Assembly: GCA_003427395.1 (NCBI GenBank)
Contig: BFEA01001164.1
Location: 77,194 to 99,651, forward strand
Reading direction: 5' to 3'
Origin: Chara braunii
Taxonomy: Eukaryota; Streptophyta; Charophyceae; Charales; Characeae
Length of the DNA: 22,458 nt
The number at the start of each line of letters is the position of its first letter. The first letter of the stretch is position 1. Below the pieces are notes generated by a model. The model ran no database searches. It saw nothing but the letters and a program-made list of their open reading frames with translations, and had not been told where the DNA came from. A program made the translations under genes and the position numbers. This document shows positions 9,602-18,558 of the stretch, piece by piece.

Positions 9602-10105
9602 AGCGGCCTAGCTCAATTGGTTAGGCATGCAAGTGACACAAGTGTTGTCCAGGAGGTTGAGGGTTTGAGTCGCCATGACCACCTGCAGCGCACGGGGTAC
9701 CAACTGGCTGCGATAGTCAGCTTGATCCCTCTAGTATTGCTAGTGTGGGTACGAGTGTGAATGGGTTGTGTGTGGCGTGTAGGAGAGTGTTGGCCTTAGG
9801 CACTGCTATTATTCGTTTTCGTTTTCTTGGGAGGAGGGGGGTGGGGGGCCGGGGGCATGATGAAAAGGGAGGCACAGCTACAGGTAAAATGCTCAGTTTT
9901 TGTGTTAGCCGGGCCCTCCGCCACCATCAGGGGTTGTTAGGGCGGGGGTCAACTTGAATCCCTTTTACGCTTTTGAGGGCCTATGCTTATAGGGGTCCCC
10001 TTTATAAAGCCCTGAGAGTGATGATCGGTAGGTAGTAAAAGGTGAAAGAATGTATGATCCTTTGTCCATTGGACCACAAAAAAATAAAAATAAAAATAAA
10101 AAAAT
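9602..10105 (+). mobile_element. tRNA-headed SINE
   Basis: The head has an A-box-like TAGCTCAATTGG (9609-9620) and a B-box-like GGGTTTGAGTCG (9661-9672) at tRNA-like spacing, starting GCGGCCTAGCTCA, nearly the same as the SINE head at 20619. The body is not coding. An A-rich tail (A7TAAAAATAAAAATAAA) lies at about 10077-10105, giving about 504 bp, close to the 500 bp of the other copy. Both copies also share GGGAGGCACAG in the body. The 3' limit is inferred from the tail. A G-rich patch (9829-9855) could form a quadruplex. No convincing target-site duplication was found. Confidence 0.6.
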
Positions 10106-10132
10106 TGTGTAGTAACTATAGTTTTAAATAAA

Positions 10133-10328
10133 AGGAAACTACGTAGGAGTCACAAAAATGAGTTATAATTGCACTATGGGCCAAGATATAGAGTTTCGAA
10201 TCGCAGTTCGGGCAGTGTATACAACCCAACTTTCTTGCCAAGTAGGGGGTCCGAAGTGTAATTGCAAACTGTGTCTTGCCCCATAGTGCAATTGTAACTC
10301 GTTTTTGTGACTTTACTGAAGTTACCCC
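10133..10328. mobile_element. Mutator-type MITE with 10-bp target-site duplication
   Basis: The left arm (10133-about 10196) and the reverse complement of the right arm (about 10264-10328) align over about 60 bp. The most conserved parts are GTCACAAAAA(T/C)GAGTTA(T/C)A and ATTGCACTATGGG(C/G)CAAGA. The perfect 10-bp direct repeat TTTAAATAAA lies exactly outside both arms (10123-10132 and 10329-10338). Long terminal repeats with 9-11 bp duplications are typical of Mutator-like elements. With 196 bp and no coding frame it is non-autonomous. The AT-rich duplication could in principle be fortuitous, but its exact placement argues against that. Confidence 0.8.
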
Positions 10329-10338
10329 TTTAAATAAA

Positions 10339-10823
10339 GACAATCCGGGCAGCAATTCCAAACTTTATTTGGAAAGTTGTTCAAACCAACAGAGGGGGTT
10401 ATATAGTGACAGAGGTGTGATGTACATTGTATATGTGTACAACACAGTTAGGGTGGAAGGTGTTCCAAAAATAAATTTGCACCCTGACTAGTAAATTCAA
10501 TGATGAAAGCGGGATAGACAAAAAAGTATATATTCACACTGTGATTCGTTGCTTGGTTGATTTCGACATCAAGTCTGGGTTCAAGCAAACAAAAGAACTT
10601 ATAACTTATAACTCTAGATCACTATAAAACATCACAAGTATGAGATGATGCCTTGATTCATAACTCAAGCATGAAGTAGAAAAAAAACTTTGGAGAGAAA
10701 ATGCGGAAGATGATTAGTTACCTCCTTCCTTCTTTCACTACTCTGGAGAAGCCGCACATTTGTCGTTATTGCCCACAATAGGATTACATCTCACTCACCA
10801 CAGCTGACCCTATTCGTTTTCTC
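10339..10823. other. Unassigned AT-rich sequence
   Basis: No gene or element recognised. This lies inside the AT-rich zone that spans roughly 10.1-13.0 kb. Confidence 0.45.
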
Positions 10824-10965
10824 TTACCACCTTCCCTTGCATGGCCATAGAGGCCTTATTCTTCACCTTTGGGTTGTCCCCTTCGCCTCAGCTACCCTTG
10901 TAAACTCACCTTTGGGCTGCCGCCTTTACCACCTTCACTTGCATGGCCATAGAGACCTTCAACCC
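10824..10965. repeat. Two-copy repeat, period about 102 bp
   Basis: TTACCACCTTCCCTTGCATGGCCATAGAGGCCTT at 10824 (described by its key block GCATGGCCATAGAG) recurs at 10926. A second shared block, CACCTTTGGG(T/C)TG(T/C)C, occurs at about 10865 and 10909. The arrangement suggests overlapping local duplications. Confidence 0.7.
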
Positions 10966-11721
10966 AACATTTGAAGGGTGAGGAAGTGAGTTCCTTACCA
11001 AGTGATATATGTATTGAATCGGTAGGTCCTGCAACACGAAGCCTTGCTCCCTATTCGCTCTTCTAAAGTGAATTGATAACCAGTACCATCATTATTTTTG
11101 TCATCGTAACCTAGTTCAAATGTCTTTTGTCTAAGATCTTTCTAAATGCAACCCGGTACAATAATTGTTTTGATGTTCGAAATTATGGCCCACATGAGTT
11201 GCCCAACTTTTGAGATAATCCGTACTAAATCCTATACTTTTATCTATACTTTTGTTTGCAGAATTATGGACAAGGTTAAATTTCTGTCCTACCCTTTTTG
11301 ACCTTTTATTTTTTAATTGGGTTCAAATCGAATCATCGTCCTTGGACAAGAATCGCAGTCTAAAAAGTTGTGAATTTATTTGCATAAATGTCTACATACC
11401 CGTTTGTTATAATCAATTTGTGAAACTACCCTCTAAATGTTTTTACTTTATTTTAGCGCGGTGAAACTTGTATACGGCCACAACTTTTGGAAGTACAGGT
11501 GTTTTCATCGATGACGGGATGTTGATCAGAATACTTTATTTTTTTCTTCAATAGCCACACATCTATCACACAAAAGAAAAAAAAATGTGATACATAACCC
11601 ATTGAGGTATTGTTGATAACGATGTCTGTCATGGGCAGGTTTAGTGATCTTCTCAAGTAATTCAAAATTTGTGAAACGGGGGGGGGGGGAGAATTGTAAT
11701 GAAATGCGGGTTAGATCTAAG
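10966..11721. other. Unassigned AT-rich sequence
   Basis: No gene recognised. The only structure seen is a 7-bp hairpin (TATCACA...TGTGATA) around 11564-11593, and a run of about ten G at 11680-11690. Confidence 0.45.
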
Positions 11722-11797
11722 TCCAACAAGCATGTGGGCAACCTAAACTTACGAGACTATATGGAACATCTCAATCCAACAAGCATGTGGGCAACCT
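11722..11797. repeat. Two-copy direct repeat, period 53 bp
   Basis: A 23-bp block beginning TCCAACAAGCATGTGGGCAA occurs identically at 11722 and 11775. Confidence 0.75.
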
Positions 11798-12629
11798 TAT
11801 CAAACATGTGTGTAATAAGTGTGCTTGTGTAACGAGTTTGCTTAACAAGAACCAATATTTTTGAATACTGTAAGTTATTCGAAAATATTACGTTGACTAT
11901 TCACATGTTGTTTTTAAGCTTTACTGACAAAGCCACAATCCATAGGATAATAGAAAATTCACAGGTGGTGAACCTCGCGATTTCCACTTTGAAGGTTTAT
12001 CTTTCAATTAATTGTGTGGATATTTGTAGCATCAACATGTGATTTCTTTCATAACAGTTTTCCAAATTAAGTGCATGAAAACAAAGAAACTAAAAAACGA
12101 ACAGTACTCGAATCAAAAAGTTTCATATGTGGATTTTAAAAATTTTCACATAATAGTTTATGCAGTTAAAAAACTGAATTTCATATGTATCATTGGTTGC
12201 AAACAATTAACAAGGAACATGATGAATGTGTCATACGTGATGAACATAATTACCTTCGCAAATTGGATTGAAATCTAAAACAATAGAAGATCACCGTCCA
12301 TAATTTTTTTTTATCGTGGAGAGAAAGAAATAAAAATGCTGATAATGGACGATGAAAACGAATTTTGTAAACAACAAGTTTTTCAATACCTAGAGTGCAT
12401 TTACAAATAACAATTACAAAGAGTTACCGATTAGAGGGGGGAAATAAATATTACATACATCTAAGTGCATGTTATAATAACAATCTCATAAGATCCACAT
12501 GTCACTCGCGAGAAAATGAAATGTATTTTTGTATATTAATTGTGAATTTCTCAATTCCTTCTTCCTTGGATTTACAACAATGTTATAAGTGTGGTTGACA
12601 ACATTGACTGCTTCACCAAGCTAGTGGAC
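11798..12629. other. Unassigned AT-rich sequence
   Basis: Short frames (up to 79 codons) with no recognisable product. No RNA gene or element identified. Confidence 0.45.
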
Positions 12630-12631
12630 TA

Positions 12632-12742
12632 CTACCATTTTCACCCCAATAGAACGGTCGGTCATTATAGATGTATTTGATACAACTTTCAGCCTAGATA
12701 CGACAATAACCACCGGGCGTTCTATTCGACTGAAAACGATAG
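12632..12742. mobile_element. TA-flanked MITE (Stowaway-like)
   Basis: The left end CTACCATTTTCA and the reverse complement of the right end CTATCGTTTTCA start inverted arms of about 37 bp that also share AATAGAACG and CGGT. The element is 111 bp. The dinucleotide TA flanks it on both sides (12630-12631 and 12743-12744), as expected for Tc1/mariner-derived Stowaway MITEs. Its terminus is not the classical CTCCCTCC, and a 2-bp duplication is weak evidence, so the superfamily call is tentative; the inverted repeat itself is clear. Confidence 0.6.
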
Positions 12743-12744
12743 TA

Positions 12745-12922
12745 AGGATGTACAAGAAGAGAAAGTGTTGAAAACAAAAAAAACAATATCATGTCAATAT
12801 GTTTCTCTATCTTTCATCATTAACTGTTTCTCCTTGGTAGTTGGGATAGTAGAGAAAAATTGACTAACATGTGATATTCAACAACGTACAATACGAGAAA
12901 GCGGGATAAAAAAAAAAACAAA

Positions 12923-12925
<3 letters not shown>
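12745..12925. other. Unassigned AT-rich sequence
   Basis: No gene or element recognised. Confidence 0.4.
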
Positions 12926-12983
<58 letters not shown>

Positions 12984-12993
12984 CGCCCCCCCC
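12926..12993. repeat. (CT)n microsatellite followed by C-run
   Basis: About 27 uninterrupted CT units (12926-12980) run into CCCCGCCCCCCCCC. An A-run (12908-12924) lies on the other side. The tract is perfect, suggesting recent expansion. Confidence 0.95.
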
Positions 12994-13524
12994 CATTACG
13001 CAAATAGAAACGACGAAGGTGCGAATGGAGGAAAGAGGGAAGGTAGTCTGTTGTGCTAGAAAAGGTTGTTATGCATAATCTCCTCGTCTTCGGGCTGATG
13101 TTGCTGCCCGCTAACACGAACTTTTAAAACACTTTATAAATAGACGGGTGATGGAGGCGATCGTGGTGCTCCATGACAATGTTGGAAACGAGGAGGGTGA
13201 TGATGTTGCCCAATACGTTCACTCCCCCTTTCCCACAAGTCCAAGAGGGCACCCCACCTTGGAGGCAATGACATAATGCATGAGTCACCTTACGTACCCG
13301 AATTCCACAAACATGTGCAAGCATATTCGTTGTCTATGTCAACCTCATAATGCTTGACATCGATGTTGTTGAATTTCGTAGCCCGTCCAAACATATTGTC
13401 GCGCCGATACCACATCTTGTAGGATACTTTGATGTAACTTCTCAGAATATGTTTTTTTAGTGCAACAAAAAACATTCATTGCCTACAAGGTTGCAAGCAA
13501 ACAAAAATTTACCTTTGTGTTATC
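12994..13524. other. Unassigned sequence
   Basis: No gene recognised on either strand. Frames are short and lack family features. Confidence 0.45.
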
Positions 13525-13800
13525 CCGTCCACCGGTCTGTTATTCCTTTCTACTCCTTTATTGCCTTGTCCTCTCCTTTATTTTTCTCTCCTCCTTGAGC
13601 TCGTCTTTCATTTCCTCATGTCCTTCTTTCCTCCCTTATCTTGTCGTCTCCTTTCGTCCACTCTCTCTCGTCATCTCCTTCCAGTACTTTTATTTTCTCT
13701 CCTCCTTAAGCACGCCTTCCATTTCCTCTCCTTTCCTCATTTCCACTACTATCGTGTCCTCTCATCTCCCATTTTGACCACTCCTCTCCTCAAGTATCAT
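13525..13800. repeat. Pyrimidine-rich two-copy repeat, period about 111 bp
   Basis: The + strand is strongly C/T-rich. The block TTTATTTTTCTCTCCTCCTT (13577) recurs as TTTATTTTCTCTCCTCCTT (13688), followed in both by (G/A)AGC(T/A)CG(T/C)CTTYCATTTCCTC. The open frames across it (rich in Leu, Ser and Phe) are products of the composition rather than evidence of a protein. Confidence 0.7.
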
Positions 13801-14515
13801 CGCTCGTTGTGTATTACTAGGTGCTATACTGCAATGCTTATGTGCAGGGAGAGAATCATTTGTGGATGGATCTCCAATTGGATTTATGTAGTTGTTGTAA
13901 ACCAGTGTGCGACAATCAGAAATATATATGTTAATGCAAAAAAAATGGAAGAGGTGGGCGAATTGAAAATGACATACTTTAGCACGTTTGATCATACCCC
14001 TTGGTCACGTCCTTATCTCACATAGTGTCTCATCTGCTTTCATTTCCCTCTACATTATGTTATATTGTTGCTGGAGCACATTGCATTGTCGTTTACTCGC
14101 TCGATCAATGGATTCAGCCGCCACCTTGGAATGTGAAGTTATCACATCACCTCGAACGCGTGCTATAGAGTGTGATTCCTCTTTGTGACCTTCGCACCCC
14201 TACAAAGGTTGTTGATTGATCTAGACAACAAGGCGGTGGTCATGAAAGTTCCAATCCGCTAAAGCGTGTGTAAAAACTTACATGTCGAAGCAATCAGCCC
14301 CAGAAAGAGATGGTGTCGAAGCGCTTGACCAATGCCCGACCATCGTGGCAACCTTGATGTTGCGACGAGTAGGAGGGTGTGGGGCCATCTGCGAAGCCTA
14401 GAGCATGAACCTATGCGGAGTTGGTCCCGATACAAATATTGGTGCCATTTGGTGGTACTAGCAAACATTCAAAGGAGAACATTGGGCATGACGACCGCAC
14501 TAAAGAAAGGTTCCC
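13801..14515. other. Unassigned sequence
   Basis: No gene, RNA or mobile element recognised. Confidence 0.45.
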
Positions 14516-14848
14516 TGTGAATAATACTTGGGCATGGGGCAATCGACCTAAGAGATGTGCAAACATTTTTTCAGGGGCGCATTGCGTGCTACACATAAAA
14601 AGTGGGTCGGGTTAATATCCCAAATCGGTTTGTGGAGGTGGACAGTAACGTAAGCATCTGTAGAGATGTCAATGGGGGCTGTGAATAATACTTGGGTATG
14701 GGGCAGTCATACCTAAAAGATGTGCAAACCTTTTATCAAGGGCGCATTGCATGCTACACATAAAAAGTGGGTCGGGTTAATATCCCAAATCGGTTTGTGG
14801 AGGTGGATAGTAATGTAAGCAGTTGTAGAGATGCCAACGGGGGTTGTG
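14516..14848. repeat. Two-copy tandem repeat, period 164 bp
   Basis: TGTGAATAATACTTGGG starts copies at 14516 and 14680. A long block (from ACACATAAAAAGTGGGTCGG through GTTTGTGGAGGTGGA) is identical in both. Overall identity is above 90 percent by eye, so this is one of the younger duplications here. Confidence 0.9.
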
Positions 14849-15047
14849 GGGAGGGTTCTCTTTCATCTCGACAGTCCACCCACCCCGGAATCGGATAAAA
14901 CAAATATAGGATGTAGCATCCGCTCTCATTGCATATGTTCCTCTCCATATTGTTACTAGTTGAAATGCCCTTTGTCGTACCCTCACCGGGCTCAGAATGA
15001 CACAATGATGGGTGGTATGGTTAGCGCTTTGGATTTGTTTTTCTAAG
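14849..15047. other. Unassigned sequence
   Basis: No gene or element recognised. Confidence 0.4.
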
Positions 15048-15141
15048 TGTTGCCGCCTGGTGGAGGAAATGATTAGGAGACTCTTGTCAAGGGGTGTTGT
15101 TGCCTGGCGGAGGAGCTGACTAGGGAGACTCTTGCCAAGAG
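15048..15141. repeat. Two-copy tandem repeat, period 47 bp
   Basis: TGTTGCCGCCTGG (15048) recurs as TGTTGTTGCCTGG (15095), each followed by (T/C)GGAGGA, GA(T/C)TAGG and AGACTCTTG(T/C)CAAG. Confidence 0.75.
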
Positions 15142-15589
15142 GCGGGCTATAGACCAATCGCAGGGTGATCTGTTTTTATGCTCTTGCTCTTGTGGCTTTG
15201 GCCTTGTTTGATTGGTAGAGACTGTTCGGTTGATTGCTTGTCCGCCGTAGACGAGAGCTTGTCACTACTATTTTGTCAAAATTGTCGTTTGTTATTTTTC
15301 GAATGAAATTGAAACTAAGTTTTTTGGCTAAAAACTTGTTTAAATTTGCTGCTCCCGAGGGTCCGGCATTCTTAAAACGCTAGACCCCTTGGACATATAT
15401 GGACTTAGCTTGAGACCAGATGCGTCCAGGAGAAACAATGGTCAAGAAAGTGTTGATTCAGAAGTATGGGCTGCCTAGTGGGAGGATCATCGACTAGCTA
15501 AATATAAGGCTAGTAGGTTAATTGACTCCTACATGTGTTTATGCACATCGGTCTTTTAAAATTACTATAAACAAAACCAAAAGCAGGGA
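15142..15589. other. Sequence upstream of the pol remnant, no gag or protease seen
   Basis: No zinc-knuckle (CCHC), protease (DTG/DSG) motif or 5' LTR is recognisable. The retrotransposon therefore appears truncated at its 5' side, or its 5' part is too decayed to read. Confidence 0.5.
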
Positions 15590-16624
15590 ATGTACCTGGT
15601 CCTTATCTCCGAGAACGAGAGTGTCGTTGCTAAGTACCATGATCTATTTCAAGAGCCCATAAGTGTCGTAAATAGGGAGGTTGTCCATGCCATAAAAATC
15701 ATCCATGGAAGCAAGATACCCAAAGGAAGAATCTACAGGATGACAAAGGTCGAGTTGGACGAGCTTCGGCGGCAACTGAAAAAGCTCACATAAAAGGGTT
15801 GGATATGGCCTAGCATCTTCCCCTTCGTCTCACCAGTTTTATTCGTACCGAAGAAGGGGGGATCACTGAGGATATGCATTGATTACACGGGCTTCAATTC
15901 CATCACCGTTAAAAATGCAGAGCCCCTACTGCGCATCGATGACCTACTGGATAGGGTGCATGAACTTGAATGTAAGTACTTTACGTAGATTGACTTGAAG
16001 TCCGACTACCATTAAATTGCAATTAGACTGAAAAACCATCACAAAACCGCATTTTAGACTAGGTACGGTCTGTACGAGTTTGTGGTGATGCCTTTCGACA
16101 TTTGCAATGCGCCGGGTAGTACATTCCAACACGCCATGAATAAGATCTTCCATGACTACTTAGATAAGTTTATCGTCGTGTACCTCAACGACATTCTTAT
16201 CTTCAGTAGGACTGTCGAGGAGCATGCTCAGCATGTAGACAAAGTCCTTTCTCTCCTCCGACAGCACAAGCGTAAGATAAATTTAGAGAAATGCAAGTTT
16301 GCTCGCACTAAAATCTTGTACTTAGGTCACGAAGTATCCGCGAAAAGGACTAGGCTAAAAGATGCAAAGGTGACCAACATTCGAGACTGGTCGTGACCCC
16401 ACTCTGTGACTGAGGTCACTGTGACAAAGGTCAAATCATTCTTGGGAATGTGTGGTTATTACCGCAATTTCGTAGAGAACTGTAGTTGCACGATCGCATC
16501 TCCTTTGACTAATGTAACACACCTTGACACTCCGTGGGAATGGACAGACGCATGTGAGGCTGCTTTCAAAAGATTAAAGCATACCCTTACACATCATGAG
16601 GTTCTCATGGTTCCCGATCCTTAA
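15590..16624 (+). pseudogene. Reverse transcriptase domain of Ty3/gypsy pol, broken
   Basis: All in one frame but interrupted. The N-terminal part (15590-15793) has the typical PKGRIYRMTKVELDELRRQL stretch. Next come LFVPKKGG, ICIDY, IDL (first catalytic Asp present) and YGLYEFVVMP. The catalytic loop, normally YxDD, reads YLND: codon 16187-16189 is AAC where Asp is expected. In-frame stops lie at 15791, 15986, 16013, 16055, 16394 and 16622. The connection region (16406-16624) keeps VKSFLGMCGYYRNFV and PWEWTDACEAAFKRLK. The element could not make active enzyme, and the lost Asp shows decay beyond the stops. Family assignment is firm; the exact lineage is not. Confidence 0.9.
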
Positions 16625-16980
16625 AGGCCATTTGTAGTGACCACTGACGCAAGCCAATATGACATTGGCGTAATGTTGGCTCAGTAGGAAGGGAAAAGTT
16701 AAGGCCTGTCGAATACATGAGCAAGAAGATGTCATGCAAGAAATTGGCGAAATCCACCTACGAAAGGGAACTCTACGCCTTCTACAAGGCACTCGTCCAC
16801 TGAAGACATTATCTATTGGGATCGTTTTTCTATTTGAGGACTGACCATTAAACACTCAAGTGAATCAACCTCTCTTACGCACTCAAACGTTGGATTGAAG
16901 TCATAGATCAGTATGACTTCAAGTTAGATTATGTGAAAGGAGACTATAACAAGGTTGTTGATGCATTCTTACGTAGGGCA
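16625..16980 (+). pseudogene. RNase H domain of Ty3/gypsy pol, broken
   Basis: The first strand, FVVTTDASQYDIGVMLAQ (first catalytic Asp present), continues the RT frame to a stop at 16685. The reading then shifts frame: STYERELYAFYKAL, SFFYLRTDH and DYVKGDYNKVVDAFLRR follow from 16717 in another frame. Stops replace expected residues at 16801 (TGA for Trp), 16849 (TAA for Gln) and 16861 (TGA for Trp). These are all explained by single C-to-T or G-to-A changes. Confidence 0.85.
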
Positions 16981-17730
16981 GACTGCATGGGTGCGCCGAT
17001 TACCGAGTTTGATTTATTGGACCTTGTAACTCGATCCTTGGTGGAAGCCTACAAGGACGACCCTGTCACGATGGACATCATCCACAAACTTGAGGCCCAG
17101 GACAAGGCCACAACTGATGAGTGTGTGATGGTGGATGAGTTGCTCTTTCTTGAGAAGGCAAGGTTCAAGAGACTAGTTGTGCCCTCTAGAGAAATTTTGC
17201 GTAGTTTATTTTTAGGTGAATGCCATGATGCAACAGGACACTTCGGCTACAAGAAGACTAGTGCTAACTTAGTACAACGATTATGGTGGCCTAACATGCT
17301 TGATGATGCAAAGACCTACGTTCAGACTTGCCAATTCTCTCAGCGCGATAAGTCGCGGACTCAAGCCCCGCTTGGGTTACTAAAGCCTTTACCCATTCCT
17401 GCTGGTCCGGGATATGGTGTTTCCATTAACTTTTTGGATACCCTCGTGACCAGCAAGCGTGGCAAGAGGCATATCTTCGTCATACTAGTTGATAGGTTCA
17501 CTATGTGTGCTAGACTAATCGCCATGCCTGAGACTGTCAAGACCAAGCATATCATAAAGTTATTTATGGATAACTGGGTGCGTGACTTTGGTCTTCCAAA
17601 AACGATTGTTAGTGATAGAGATGCCCGGTTCACCAGCGAGATGTGGAAAAAAGTCGTTGAACAGATGGGCAGCCAGCTCCAAATTACTTCTGGAATAATC
17701 CCGAAGCCAATGAGCAGACTCAATAGATGA
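16933..17730 (+). pseudogene. Integrase N-terminal and catalytic domains, catalytic residues lost
   Basis: An open 265-codon stretch starts inside the RNase H end. The zinc-binding module shows both His residues (codons 17224 and 17239) and the first Cys (17329), but the second Cys is Ser (17338). In the DDE core the first Asp, in the usual (S/T)-x-D-F context, is Asn (AAC at 17428); the second (SDRD, 17614) is intact. The third element, normally DGQTER, is reached only after a frameshift near 17,710 and carries CAA (Gln) in place of Glu followed by TAG. The frame is long and looks healthy, but the enzyme would be dead. Confidence 0.88.
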
Positions 17731-18263
17731 ACCGTCTGGTGCTGTATTTGCTGAGACTCTATATCAAGCCCAACCAGGATGACTGGGATGAGAAACTACC
17801 TCTCTTCACCAGCTTGTACAATAATGTTGTACATAGCACCACCAACGCCAGTCCTAATCAGCTGCATCCGGGATGGGAGCTTAGATTTGCTCTATACTTC
17901 CTCGTGCCTGAAAATCAAACTGCTGCACCTCCTGGAACCATTGAATTTGGTGTCCGGTATAAGATATTGTTGCAGCATACTGTCGAGCGCATCAAGAAAT
18001 CTCATAAAACAATCATTGCTTCTGAGAACAAACATCGTCGACAATCCACATTTCAGGTAGGGGAACGTGTATGGGTCAAGGCTAGTGAGTTGGGACATAA
18101 GTTTGACATCTTGAGAAACCTAATGCCTCGATATTTCAGTCCCCGGGAAGTCTTAGATATTGTGGGTAGTGATTTGGATGGTCCCTCGTACGTGATTCGT
18201 ATCCCTGGGCACCTATACACTTACCCTGTGTTTCATGCCTCAAAGCTTGCACATTTTCGCTGA
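17727..18263 (+). pseudogene. Integrase C-terminal region
   Basis: This frame continues the integrase after the frameshift: DDWDEKLPLFTSLYNNVVHS, the (S/A)PNQL box, then ERVWVKASEL, LMPRYFSP and VFHASKLAHFR at the end. The latter motifs are the usual Ty3/gypsy C-terminal fold (GPY/F type) that binds DNA. The ATG at the start is a residue of the ancestral polyprotein, not a true initiation site. The frame ends at 18263, where another shift leads into the chromodomain-like segment. Confidence 0.85.
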
Positions 18264-18537
18264 GACAAAACAATTCCCATCAAGGAGATGTATGCTGCCC
18301 CCAACCATGGATGGTCACGTGCACGTCGATGATATCCTAGAACACAGAGACATGCCTGTTCCCAAACCAGCTAGCAGGGGTAGACCGCCTAAACCTGTGA
18401 GAGAGTACAGAGTACGGTTCAGGCATCATATTGATCCCAAGGACGATCGATGGTTTACAAGAGAGGAACTTGTCAAGACAACTCCTCAGATCGTGGTCGA
18501 GTATGAAAGAAAATTGAAGGGGAAGGCACCAACATGA
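18264..18537 (+). pseudogene. Chromodomain-like tail of the integrase
   Basis: In a further frame, VDDILEHRDM, a basic linker (KPASRGRPPKPV) and EYRVRFRHHIDPKDDRWFTR then EELVKTTPQIVVEYERKLKG follow the pattern of chromovirus integrase tails (VExIL; YLVRWxG...xxW(E/T)xxxxL; IxxYxxR). Such tails direct integration toward marked chromatin in related elements. The usual WKG is replaced by FRHH and only part of the aromatic cage can be matched, so it is a divergent or decayed module. It ends at a TGA at 18535. Confidence 0.7.
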
Positions 18538-18545
18538 AGCATCTC

Positions 18546-18558
18546 AACGGAAGGGGGA
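18546..18558 (+). promoter_or_regulatory. Polypurine tract
   Basis: AACGGAAGGGGGA lies eight bases after the end of the chromodomain frame and directly before a TG dinucleotide. This is the position and composition of the plus-strand primer site that borders a 3' LTR. Confidence 0.65.

Noticed and set aside
9565-10118. TAGTAACTA on both sides of the SINE (9565-9573 and 10110-10118) as a target-site duplication
   Set aside because: It lies 28 bases before the head and some bases after the A-tail, unlike the tight junctions of the other SINE; nine bases can match by chance.
13460-14025. Frames of 105 and 154 codons on the + strand with hydrophobic character
   Set aside because: They read through a pyrimidine-rich repeat; Leu/Ser/Phe-rich output in several frames is expected from C/T-rich DNA.
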